From NCBI GenBank assembly GCA_011947345.1, contig JAAVTG010001018.1:1-52817 (forward strand): a stretch of DNA of 52,817 nt. Direction: 5' to 3'. The notes beneath the pieces were generated by a model, which made no database searches, was not told where the DNA came from, and was given only the letters and a program-made list of their open reading frames with translations. Below are positions 1 through 10,084 of this stretch, piece by piece. Numbering within the stretch: position 1 is the first letter of the stretch; the number at the start of each line of letters is the position of its first letter. The DNA is from Phytophthora quininea (lineage: Eukaryota > Oomycota > Peronosporomycetes > Peronosporales > Peronosporaceae). Made by a program: the position numbers and the translations under genes.

Positions 1-632
1 ATGGAAGCCTTGCTACTAGCAAGGAGACAGCAACTGGAGCAAGCGGCCAAACACGCAGCCGACGGCTACACGGTCGTGCTGGATGCGTCATTGTCTTCAC
101 TTCTGCAGCAGCTGCAGACCCAGCCTGAAGTCCCCAGAGTGGTGTTGGCGGTCACTGCTCAAGAAGACACGGACTTTGTCCGTGCCATGAGGACTGAGAT
201 GACTGCAGTCGCCCAGAGGTTCGCAGGCTCCAAGTTCTACGTCGTGCAAGCTGGAGGCGGCGATGACGCACTGCGACAGCTGAGACTGCCGTCAGTGCCG
301 TGCTTGGCGGCGTTCCGACGTGGTGAGCGCGTGGACTCGGTCGTACTTGATGCCACGACGCTGGCCCCGGGCTGGAGCTGCTCTGGGAGGCGCGCTTCTT
401 GCCGTGGCTGACGAACTGCAATGTACTGGCCACCGAGCGGCAGGATCACAATTCGAGGAACAGTGCAAGTGGACGCAGCAAGCAGCAAGCTGCTGGCGAT
501 CAAGAGGAACCTTCTGGCTACGACTGCGGCGTGGAAGGCTGCCGCCTGCGCTTCGGGTATGAACACGAGCATGTGGGTACGTCGCAGGCCACCAAGGACG
601 AGATTGCAGCGTGGCGCCAGAGCCCTTCGTAA
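1..632 (+). CDS. Thioredoxin-like protein, frameshifted, possibly 5'-partial
   Basis: The frame starts at the first base of the window, so the true start may lie upstream. Residues 1-120 look like a thioredoxin fold: a beta strand (VVLDASL), a strand RVVLAVTA, a strand SKFYVVQA and the typical 'LPSVPCLAAFRRGE' segment, which carries the cis-Pro-like VP. There is no CxxC redox pair in the expected place, so a redox role is not supported. The frame closes early at 411, but the frame entered at about 369 continues it (LELLWEARFLPWL...) to a stop at 632. The switch lies in the C4-G3 run at 365-371 and fits one lost base. The tail holds C-x4-C followed by HxH (YDCGVEGC...EHEH), a possible metal site. 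I cannot name the gene. Frame continuity is inferred from composition, not homology. Confidence 0.5.
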
Positions 633-1215
633 CTCAATGAACTTCTCGCAACAAATCACCTTTCGTGTCGAAGCCTGTCGAGCTGTAACTTGTCCAGTCC
701 GCCCTGCAGCTCCAGGTTGACGTGGATAGCAAACGACCAACTTCAGAGAGCCATGACCTCGCCACTGCACCGACCCAGAAGCCAACGTTATATCGAATGC
801 TCCACGAGGCGACGGCAACATGCAGAACTGCTGACCATCTGAACGAACTGCGCGTCGTGGGTTTCCAGGGTCCATCTGGCGCTCGGCCGCCGTTCGCTTA
901 TGCTCTTGAAGCGCTACTCTTGTTCTGAATTTCATTCGCACGCCGAAAAGATGGGGGCGATATGTGTAGATTGTGTCGTCGTGGGCTCTCAAGCTACATG
1001 GCTCCCCAGAAACCATGCTGCTGGTGGTGGGCCATTTGCTGGCGTTGCGACAGCCCTCTTCTATGGAAAAGCGCACCGGCCACTGCTCCCCCGCGGCTCG
1101 GCTTGAGGTCGGGTGCACGTCACACCACGAGCAACGACTGCCGGCAACGCCCAACGCCCTCAACGGTTAGCGCCATTTCCTATTCCGAGCTGCGGGACGC
1201 AAGCGCAGTTTGATC
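633..1215. other. Intergenic, no supported gene
   Basis: No frame here shows a recognisable domain or convincing composition. The stretch separates the thioredoxin-like gene from the cyclase gene and probably holds the cyclase promoter. A loose Inr-like match (CCATTTCCTATTCC) lies about 40 nt before the ATG at 1216. Confidence 0.4.
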
Positions 1216-1267
1216 ATGACGCAAGACGACGAGAGTGCACACCACCAGGGACCGAGCTAGCTCGGGG

Positions 1268-4200
1268 ATGCTCCGGGAGCTGGACATGCGCCTCACCGCC
1301 TACGTGCCGGCGGTGGTGCGGCGCCACATTGAACGGCAAGACTTGGCCCAAGAGCTGCCCATGCCCACGACGCACAGGACGATGGTGGTCAGCATGTTTG
1401 CAGACGTGTCAGGCTTCACCGCCATGACCGAGTCTCTGGCTGCTCGAGGCCCTGTCGGAGCCGAAGACCTGGCCAAGCACTTGAACTCGTACTTTGAGCA
1501 GCTCCTGAGACTCGTATCCAGTGCTGGCGGGGACGTGTTCAAGTTCGCTGGAGACGCCATGTTGATCTTCTGGCCCGAAAGCAAAGAGGACACCATGGAC
1601 AGCTTACTACGCAGAGCGCTGCAGTGTGCACTGCGGATTCAGACACATTTGCATGAGGCAGAGCTCGCACGAGGTGTCGTGCTCAGTGTGAAGGTCGGTG
1701 TGGGGATTGGCGAAGCCACCATTGCCCACCTTGGCGGAGAGAGTGACGGCGCCACGACCCGCATCGAGTATGTGGCGGTGGGTCCTGCATTGGAGCAGGC
1801 TTTCAGTGCCGAGCACCAGGCAGAAGCAGGAGATGTTATTTGCTCAAGCGAGTGCTGGCAGCGCGTCAGCGAGTTCTTCGAAGGCGCGCCAGTTCAAAGT
1901 CACGGCAGCGACGGCTTCCACAAGGTGGCAGGAGTGAAGCACCCCGTCAAAATCTGCTCCAGAAGACCGTCCTTCACAAGACACGACGCGCTGCTGCATG
2001 CACGCATGAAGCAGTATGTTTCACGAGCTGTGTGGCCCTACCTGGACGCACACGACGAGTTCTGGGGATCCGAACTGAGAGAAGTTTCAGTATTATTTAT
2101 CAACTTGGGCTTCAGGTAAGTTGTAGCTGTGTAGGATTGACACGCGTAGCGGCTGTAGAAGACTAACTGTCTTTGCTGTCTTTATCTTGATCAGTGAGCA
2201 AGATCTTGCCCAAATGCTTGGCGCCAAGGAGCTGCTGCGACTGCATGACGCGTTTGCAAAGGTGCAGAAGTGCGTGTACGACTATGAAGGCACGATCAAC
2301 AAGTTCCTGGTGGATGACAAAGGCAGCACTGTGATCGCAGCGTTTGGTCTGCCTCCAGTGACCCACGAGAACGACCCCGTTCGCGCCATTTTGGCGTCGC
2401 TAGCGATCTGCGCGGCGCTCGGGAACAACGGTCTCAAAGCTTCGGTGGGTATTACGACGGGTACCGCCCTGTGTGGTGTTGTTGGCCACCAAGGCAACCG
2501 TCGAGAGTACACCGTGCTAGGTGACATTGTGAACCTGTCAGCTCGCCTCATGCAACGCGCCAAATTCGAGAATGGAGGAGTGCTCACAGACGCACCAACA
2601 AAGAGCTACACGGAAGACGTGCTGCACTTTGAGGACCGTCTTCAGATCATGGTGAAAGGCAAGAACGAGAGCATCAAAATCCACCGACCGTACCCACGAA
2701 TGTCCATTCTAATGGGCTACCACTTGTCCTCTTCGCTGCAGCAGCCGTCAGGAAGGCCAGCACGCTCTCACGCCAAGTCTGTTGTGAGTCGCACTCCCAC
2801 AATGCAAAATGTGATGGAAAACATGTATCGTGTACAAGTGCGGGAAACCCAACGTCGCTTGTCGCTTCGAGCAGAGCGCCAGTGCCTCCCGGCTGAAGTG
2901 CTCGTCGAGAGTGAGAGTTTTAAGAAGATCCGAGCTGCACTAATGGACAAATGCTCTCAGCTGAATCGGTTTGCACCTGGTGGGGCGTTCATTCTTGAAG
3001 GAGACATTGGTGTGGGGAAGACTGTGCTACTACGATCGGCCCTCGCGAACCTCGATGTTGAAAACTACCAGGTACTGGTCGGCACGGCTAGCCCGTTTGC
3101 TACTCGGAAGCCTTACGCAATATGGTCCGAGCTAATTACTCGCGCTGCAGCCGATGCATCAAGGCGTAGAATCCCGACCGTGCAAGGCGGGCGTGAACCG
3201 GAACCTCATCCAAACTCTGATAATCAGACCGCACCGGTCAGAATTGATGCGTCTCGCGAGGTCGAAACAGAACGACGCGAGTGTGTGGCGCAGTTTGTCA
3301 GACAAAAGATCCGCGAAGGAGCAGCACCGAACACGACACTAGTTCGATACGCCCACCTTCTAAACTCGATTTTGGACACGGACTTTGACGCATGTCCAGA
3401 CAAACCGGCGGCAATCGGCGAAAACAACTGTGACGATTTCATTCCTAGTGAGAATCACGATGGAGTGGCCAACGAGCACGCTAAAGAAGTAAAGCAGCCA
3501 CAAACTGCTGAAGCTCCGGCGTTTGACGGTACCTTGCAGGTGAAAGAAGACGAGATTGCCCCGTGGTTTATGGGTCTATTAAAGACAGACCTAGCGCAAC
3601 AAGATGACCAGGAATCAACCAGCAGCGACTCGACTTCTGACGATGTTCGCGACGGAAATAATGCGCCAGAGAACGATGAGGCTGAAGAGCGAGAGAGTGA
3701 ATGGAAGCCGGACGATCTCGATCAAAGCGGCATTCTGCTGTTGTGTGCATTGAATGCAATGTCTCGCGACCGAGCAACGGTGTTCTACCTCGACAACGCC
3801 ATGTACATGGACGAGAAGTCGTGGACCCTCGTCACTAGCATCGCCCAGTACTTCACGAACTGTTTGGTCGTCGTCGGCGCACGACCGCCTAGCCTGGCCC
3901 TCGGTGAGAACACCGAGAGCTCTTCGTTCCGCAAGCAACTGCGTCTGCTCAAGAGCATGAAGTCTTCTACGTGTGGAGTTCTTGAAACATTTAGCAGCAA
4001 CGACATTGACGTTCTATCACGCCAAATCCTCAAAGTCCAATCGATACCGCCCGGCCTTTTGACCATCCTTGCGTCCCGATCGCAAGGAAACCCTCTCTTC
4101 CTACACGAAATCATCACCGAAATGAAGGAGCAAGAAATCCTCGAGGTGGATTCCACCAAAGGCACATGCGAGCTGCACGTCCAGGAGCCATGGGGCGACA

Positions 4201-5719
4201 AGTTCAAAGCTGAGTTCTGCTTCGGCTGCCATGCCAAGTTCGTTGTCAAGGAAAAGGACAAGAAGGTGAAGATCAAGAAGCACCGCTGCAAATGCTGCGG
4301 CTACGTCTTTGTCCGACATGCACGCCAAAAGCCTGTCAGATGAAACTTCCCGGACCCAATCCCGAGCTTGTGCGCCACTGCCGAACGTGTTACAACCTCG
4401 CATCTTCACGTCGACCAAGCGGGACTGCTCAGTCTGGTGGCGTCACCATCGAGAAGCGATCGCGATCGAACAAAATCCGCTCCATGTTCCACTCGGGGAG
4501 TAGTGGAGGCACGTCCACTTTGTCGTCAGCGTCTTCCGCTGCGGCACAGGCCAATAGCATTTCAAACCGCGTAGCACTACGACCGCCGAGGACGGTAAAG
4601 AGCGTTCTTACCACGATGCTTGACCAGCTTACAGTCTCTCAGCGCATGCTCATGAAAACAGCCAGCGCGATTGGCTTCGAATTCGACAAAGAGATGCTCC
4701 GAGCCACATGCCCCATTGAGGCTCATTTAGCTCGCTTCGACCAGGACGTGGAGGACTTGCAGCGCTTGGCAATGATTCGTCGTATCGATGAGCCCTTTAT
4801 TGGAGTGGGGTTTGTCCCCTCCAAGAGCGCACCGAAGGTTCAATTGAAGGTGAAGTTCAAATTCGACCATGGCTTCATGCGGGGCGTGATTCGTGCGCAA
4901 ATGCTGCGTGGGCAACTGGACAAACTCAACTCGCGCATCGCAGACATCCGTGAGCAAAAAGACAAAGAAGTTCGCTTGTTGTTCTTGTCGAAGACGAGCC
5001 AAATCTCCCGCCCGCCACAGGTGGGGATCCCAACTTCCTCTGCTCACTCACGGGGACGAGCATTGACTCCAACCGGCGTCTCGAGATCATCTGCTACTGA
5101 AGGTCAACGGCGTCGGCGGAATTCACATTCGGGTGGCGAAGCCTTTAGTTCAGCAAGCCCTTCTTCCTCTGAATCGTCGACGACGCAAGCCCTGAACGAG
5201 GACGACAATGGCGTCCCGGTGATTCATCCCAGCAACGTGTTCGCCAACAAACTGGCCTCGCCCAGCGTTTGGTGCGTCAGGCCCACCTTCAACAAGCTCA
5301 AGACTGACAAAGTATTTGTCAAGAAACAGTCCAGCGTCTTCTCGCACCTCAAATTGAAAAGTCTCAAGAAAGCAAGACAGTGGAAAACGCGCTACGCCGC
5401 TCTGTACAACAGCCACTTGTTGCTGTACTACGAAGAGAGCGATATCACGAGTGTGTGCACATCCGGACCAATTCAGGGCTCTTCACTCTCCCTCAGAGGT
5501 GCCAAAGTCAGCGAGTGCGACCCAGAAGTGGCGGCAAAGGTCAATTGTTTCCAAGTCGAAGTGTCCACGTGGACCAAGGGCAAGAACGAGATGCACCAAC
5601 GTCGATCGTTCGTGATTGCCGTCGAGAGCGAAGAAGAGGTCAAGAACTGGATCTACTTGATCCGCTACGCCATCGAATCCCTCGAAAACCAACCCGTCAA
5701 CACACTGCCATCGCAGTAA
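1268..5719 (+). CDS. Soluble adenylyl cyclase-like protein with FYVE and PH domains
   Basis: Predicted class III nucleotidyl cyclase (ATP to cAMP) of the ADCY10 type. Exons are 1268-2115 and 2195-5719. The 79-nt intron has GTAAGT, a CTAAC branch site and CAG. Cyclase domain 1 has both metal aspartates (FADVSGFT, FAGDAMLIFW). Domain 2 reads FINLGF at the first metal position, so the usual Asp is Asn, as in the C2 half of animal soluble cyclases, followed by DDKG, ITTGTALCGVVGH and YTVLGDIVNLSAR. Next come a P-loop NTPase (GDIGVGKT, about 3001-3027) with a Walker-B-like VFYLDNAMYMDE, a FYVE zinc finger (about 4216-4400, KKHRCKCCG...CPTC...HCRTCY) and a C-terminal PH domain (about 5340-5690). 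The frame breaks inside the FYVE finger at the T3 run 4308-4310; one extra T restores CPTC. Start choice: ATG 1268 is the first in frame. ATG 1216 could be used if one G near 1250 is spurious. FYVE and PH suggest recruitment to phosphoinositide membranes (inference). Confidence 0.85.
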
Positions 5720-5835
5720 AGTCCCGGTATCATACATCAAGAAAACCAAGCATGTTCATTAGCCGCTGCAGCATCCGTCGGAAGATCACCCACTTGCAGC
5801 AGTTGCAAACAAAAACACGCCTGTTTTAATCCTTG

Positions 5836-6757
5836 TAGCCCCAAAATATACAGAATTAAGCTCCAGCGCAATGCACGACGCGTGCATCAAGCGACGCAGA
5901 CCGCCGGAGGCCATGCTGCCAGAGGTCCCCTCGAACCCGTTCTTGAGGCGGGACCTTATGTGTCGTGGCTTCCCCAGTGTCGTTCAAAGCTCTGCGATCA
6001 AGTGACTCCTCTCAACTCCCAAGGCAGAAAAAATCCGGTGCTGCTACCGTCCAGGTTCTCGATCCATGCATTCTCCATGTATCGGTCCAGTTATTGTCCA
6101 TGTACGCTGTTGGAGACGAGCAAACGTGTTGCGTTATGCCTACAGCAACGTCGGGGAGGCGTGTGGTGGCGGTTGAGATGACATTAATCACATGGCAGCG
6201 CTGTATGCGGTGTATATTGGCGTCATGTACATGAACATGCTTCGATCGAATTCGTCTTCGCCTCCCATTTTAAACTCTTGTCAAAAAGTCTACAGACTTA
6301 TCAGGCTTCCATGCTTCGAGGCAAGTCACCGTCATTTCCGGGAGCGTTGACCAGCGGCCTCGACTATTGGCGTGACGACAACCGGCGCTTGCATGTCACC
6401 GAGCGGAAGAGAAGCCGCTCTCCAGTGCATGCTTCGCTGCGAAATAATTTAGAACAACTTACACACATGGACAATAACTGGGTCGATACACGGAGAATTC
6501 CTGAGCAGGAAACCTGGACGGCAGCACTGGCCAAAAAATCAAGCACAAGCGTCTACGCGACAGCGTACCAGCTGTAGAAACCTTTGGTACAGTCGTCATG
6601 ATGAAGGCTTTTCCTCCGGCGTGGCGCCTTGAAAAACACAAGTGTTTTGTGTGCCGGCGGGTGGCACCGGGATAGCCAGTGGTCTCCGGCATTAACCTGC
6701 TGATACTGTAGGAAAGGAGTAACTACTAGCACGTCCCGGATAGCGGGGGTAAAGGGG
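5836..6757 (+). repeat. Dispersed repeat, copy 1 (interrupted)
   Basis: Matches the sequence at 25681-26237: it begins TAGCCCCAA.ATATACAG and ends GCGGGGGTAAAGGGG, and shares long stretches such as 'CCGCCGGAGGC', 'CCAGAGGTCCCCTCGA' and 'CTCTCAACTCCCAAGGCA'. Relative to copy 2 it lacks part of the 5' section and holds a 497-bp insertion at 6036-6532. Both copies end next to TTAA. The family could be a SINE-like or other non-autonomous element; no coding domain is visible. Confidence 0.75.
6036..6532. mobile_element. MITE-like element with about 75-bp imperfect TIRs
   Basis: The left end (CGGTGCTGCTACCGTCCAGG...) and the reverse complement of the right end (CAGTGCTGCCGTCCAGG...) match imperfectly over about 75 bp. 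Shared blocks include CGTCCAGGTT, ATTCTCC.TGTATCG and CCAGTTATTGTCCATGT. The insert is bracketed by the 8-mer AAAAAATC at 6028-6035 and 6533-6540. An 8-bp duplication fits a hAT-type element, but the right copy is offset by GCC from the best TIR end, so the exact terminus is uncertain. No transposase is encoded, so it is non-autonomous. It sits inside the dispersed repeat, whose second copy lacks it. Confidence 0.7.
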
Positions 6758-7274
6758 TTAATGTGGTCTTGAATCATTCTATCGCAGCTTTCAGTGTTTG
6801 AGTAGAACACGCTTTTGCTAGGAATTCTTTACCAGGAGAAACCGCTCCTTCATCGTGGGGCAAGTGAGCATGAGGAAATAGCGCAATATCAAATCGAATT
6901 TCACTGCATACGAGGGCCTTCTGGTGTTTCATCGAAGGCGAATCCTCGTTCCAAAAGTCGAGGCTCGTGGAAAAACCCTTCCGATGTACAGACGCACACG
7001 TACGTCGCACGCATTAATTGTTATTGATTGTGCAAGGAATGCGGACGGGAATTGACCTCGTTTTCGTGTGGCCACGACTCGACGGCCTCTGCTGTGGCTA
7101 CCGATCACGCGTTACCCTGACAAGAACCTCCAACTTCTCACGAGATGAACTTTGAAGAGCTTTCGCAGCGATAATAATCGGATTATTCGCAATAAAACTG
7201 GCTGGATGCAACCTTTTAAAAGTACGAAGCGGCCATGACGAAACGGCTCGACAGCAACAGCTTGAGATCCGTTA
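6758..7274. other. Intergenic, no supported gene
   Basis: AT-richer sequence downstream (3') of the effector gene. Short frames on both strands lack recognisable features. Confidence 0.4.
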
Positions 7275-7688
7275 CTACTTCGTACCAGGAGGTATGCAGC
7301 TCTTCTTCGCGAAAGCCAAGGTTTTGAGGTAGAGATTGCCAAGCTCCGTCCTAATGCTTGATTTCCCCGGCTGACCGAGTTTCTCGTTGGTTTGCGGAAT
7401 TCCTCCCACTAGTGCGCCGGGTTTCCCCTCATTGGCTTGCGAGATTTTTCCCATCAGCTTCGACGCGAATGTTTTCATGTCGCTTCGCTCTTCGTTGTTG
7501 GCGTCCTCCACTGTATCGACGGTCCTCAAAAATCGTCCAGTCTTGCCGTCATCGAAAGCAGTAACCGAAGACTTGTCACCCTGAGCGTCCGACGAAGTGA
7601 TCACGGCCTTCTGCTGCGGCTCGGACAAAGAGTTACAGTTCGTAAGCAGGATGGCAGCGAAGATCAACGCAAGGGAGAAGAAGCACAT
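7275..7688 (-). CDS. RXLR-dEER secreted effector candidate
   Basis: A 137-residue protein with the full N-terminal layout of oomycete host-translocated effectors. Residues 1-22 form a signal peptide (MCFFSLALIFAAILLTNCNS, a hydrophobic core then a small-residue cleavage region). RFLR lies at 52-55 and EER at 66-68, preceded by an acidic stretch. The short C-terminal domain (about 70 residues) has no WY-domain pattern that I can see and is Gly/Lys rich. ATG 7688 was chosen as the first ATG before the hydrophobic core. It lies 23 nt downstream of a strong oomycete Inr/FPR match on the same strand. The gene has no intron and stands alone among repeats, as is typical of effector genes. RXLR-dEER proteins are secreted and act in the plant cell; the host target cannot be inferred. 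The stop follows CIPPGTK; later truncation of a longer ancestor cannot be excluded. Confidence 0.88.
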   Translation of the reverse strand: MCFFSLALIFAAILLTNCNSLSEPQQKAVITSSDAQGDKSSVTAFDDGKTGRFLRTVDTVEDANNEERSDMKTFASKLMGKISQANEGKPGALVGGIPQTNEKLGQPGKSSIRTELGNLYLKTLAFAKKSCIPPGTK

Positions 7689-7710
7689 GTTCACGTCTGG
7701 AGGCTTGAGC

Positions 7711-7726
7711 TGAAATTGCTAAGTGA
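7711..7726 (-). promoter_or_regulatory. Oomycete Inr/FPR core promoter of the effector gene
   Basis: Minus-strand TCACTTAGCAATTTCA matches TCATTYYNCAWTTT at 12 of 14 positions and lies 23 nt from the effector ATG. The distance is typical of short oomycete 5' leaders. Confidence 0.65.
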
Positions 7727-10084
7727 AAGTGGTTCCATCTCGGGTAGAATGAGTTCGGAGTGCTCACTGGTGGTTGCCGATCCCATCTGCGACTCAAAGA
7801 GTGGGCTGCAGTTCACTTTTAAAGAGAAATCGACAAGCCATTCCCTGGTTCCCTGGTTATTGCCGATCACAAAAATGGGTCATTTGTATTTCCGGGAAGC
7901 AGGGAGGATTACGGGTACGTGGTCTCTACTAAGATCAACGTTGCGCTCTTTGCAGGAATTGCGAGGCTGTCGGTATTGCAGCCGTCTTTCCTATCTGCGA
8001 AGTCCCGTCCAAGAAGACCGAACAAACTAACAGGTGTGGCGAAGCTCGGTGAAAAACTTGCGCCCAGGGGTGTACAGTGGCGCGGCCCGAATGAATTGGT
8101 CTGCGGAGGTAGCGGTTCCTGACGGCTCTTGAGCCGTCTGGAGCCGTTAGCGTGTACGTTGTGTGCAATCCCTAAGGGTTTGAATCGCTGGACTCGACGA
8201 CCAGGGAGGACATCTGCTCAGGATACAGGTAACGGGTAGGTTAGTACTGCGGTTCGGGAGTTCCCCGAACGCGCTTGCTGCAGAGAGCGGGTTAGAAGAG
8301 TTAGAAGGTAGCTTGTGGTCGCACTCCAGGACCACACAGCCAAACCTTGTACAAGATAACAATTAACAATATAGAGTTCGATACCGATATGCAGTCACCA
8401 CTTATTCTTTTGGACCCTCGGGTGGTGGGTCCTCGTCCAGGATCGATGGGGCATATGCGGTTCGGGACACCTGGAAGGTCTCGAACACTCCGACGTTCGC
8501 GCACCAGCTCCTCGCGGAGCAACAGATACAGCGCTCGGTTACAAAGCTTAGGTCAGTCGATTCACAACGCAGTTAGTGTCAACGCCCTGGTGGTCACATT
8601 TGTCCAGCCACACAAGACGGTCAGGTCAATATGAAATGGGTGACGCCCGGATGTACCGACGGCCCAACTAGGATATGGAATGGGCTGGGGTCAATCCAGG
8701 AGCAACAAGCCCTCAGAACCCCCTTCCCAACTGGATTTGAGCACGGGGGAGTTCCACGCGAGGCTAGTCCCTAAGCCAAGGTGCCCTTAACGCCCAATGC
8801 GGCCTCCGCTTCCTCGGAGCACTTGAGCACTTGGGGGAAATCGAACTCTGTTAAAATCTCATACAAACTAGCTATGCAATACTAAGTACGAATCTTGAAC
8901 GATCTTCTGACACTATCTTGACTTGAATATGGATGGTGTAAGTGACTTGGTCTGACTATGGAGTCATCATCGGGTGCGCAATCCTGGGCCATCTCCATTG
9001 CTCAATGGGGGTCAAGTTTCCCAAACGGGGCGACCTCTCGCAACTTCAACTCTAGGCGCTCCCTATCACTCGCACTGGGGATTGATTCTTCACTTGATGT
9101 TTGTATAAGGACTTCCACAACTTCATACATCCAGAATCACGGTTCAGGGATTGATCACCCTGGAACGCCGATCTGCGTCCAGGATACCGAATCCGGTTCC
9201 AGAGTCCTAGCGTATAGGAAATCCACTTTCATCGAGCGTAGCAACTTCTTGGAAGCGTAGTGTGTTGTGCAACACGTGCTTTGTTGGGGCAGACTGGGTC
9301 TTGAGAGCCTATAGCGTCACACTCATCGTGCGCTTTAGGACCAAGGCTACACAGGTCACAGAGGGGATACGTTCCCTCAATGTGATTTCTGCCTACTCTT
9401 AGACACTTGCTGACGGACGAGGTGCGGCTTCGAACCGATCCTCCAGTGCATTTCGGGGTTCACATACTCCCAACGCAGGCTTTCGAAACCTAGGGACCAG
9501 ACTCCCGCCACAGCCTTGTTCCAACCAGTCGCACGTCTCCACAACCACTCATCCACGAAGTTAAAATCCAACCAATCACAGCGCGGGGATTGCTACCTAT
9601 AGAAAAAAATCAGCATCACCACACCTGCCATTGAGAGCTGCAATCCATTCAGAAATCGGCGGGCTAGAGCGTAAGCGAAATACGCGAGGAATGTTTTTTT
9701 CGCTGGTGTAGGTCGAATTCACGATGATAGCAAGGCGTTGGCGAGAAAGGAAGCTCTATTGAACTGTGCACAGAGTTCGCCTTAGACACGATACCACGAT
9801 AAGCTTTTCCGGTATTAGACGCGATAAGGAGTTTATACTTGATTTTGTATTGGAGTATACATTTTTAGTCATCTAGGGAAGGGGTGTGAGTGTAGACAGG
9901 GACTTACCCACAATAAAGTCGCTCGATGTGCATGGGACAAGATCACTTTGATTTCCGAAATATTAGATAGCAGAAGTTCCGGGAAGCCTATCACCTCTCC
10001 CGTCATTCGAGATCGAAGGTTCTCTACGCACGCCACTCGTTGGAGTGTCAGTTCAGATTTTTGCCGTTGAAGAAACGTGCTGAG
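7727..10084. other. Degenerate accessory DNA, no intact gene
   Basis: Between the effector promoter and the piggyBac remnant I see no intact gene. The minus strand at about 8850-9600 has patches with coding-like composition (for example SDRERLELKLREVAPFGKLD near 9040 and FVDEWLWRRATGW near 9560) broken by stops; these look like remains of an old element that I cannot classify. An 8-bp-stem hairpin (GACGGCTC-TT-GAGCCGTC) lies at 8121-8138. Copies of a GACACGATA/ACGATAAG motif near 9784-9825 may belong to the end of the piggyBac element. Confidence 0.4.

Noticed and set aside
237..1163. 308-codon minus-strand frame
   Set aside because: Overlaps the thioredoxin-like gene, has no domain or promoter, and its composition looks like non-coding sequence.
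8121..8138. Hairpin as a terminator
   Set aside because: Intrinsic terminators of this type are bacterial; no T-tract and no gene ends here.
8160..8200. Possible tRNA B-box (GGGTTTGAATCGC)
   Set aside because: No matching A-box or cloverleaf could be built around it.
8347..8634. 95-codon frame rich in Ser/Arg
   Set aside because: Low-complexity translation in a decayed region, with no splice sites or domain.
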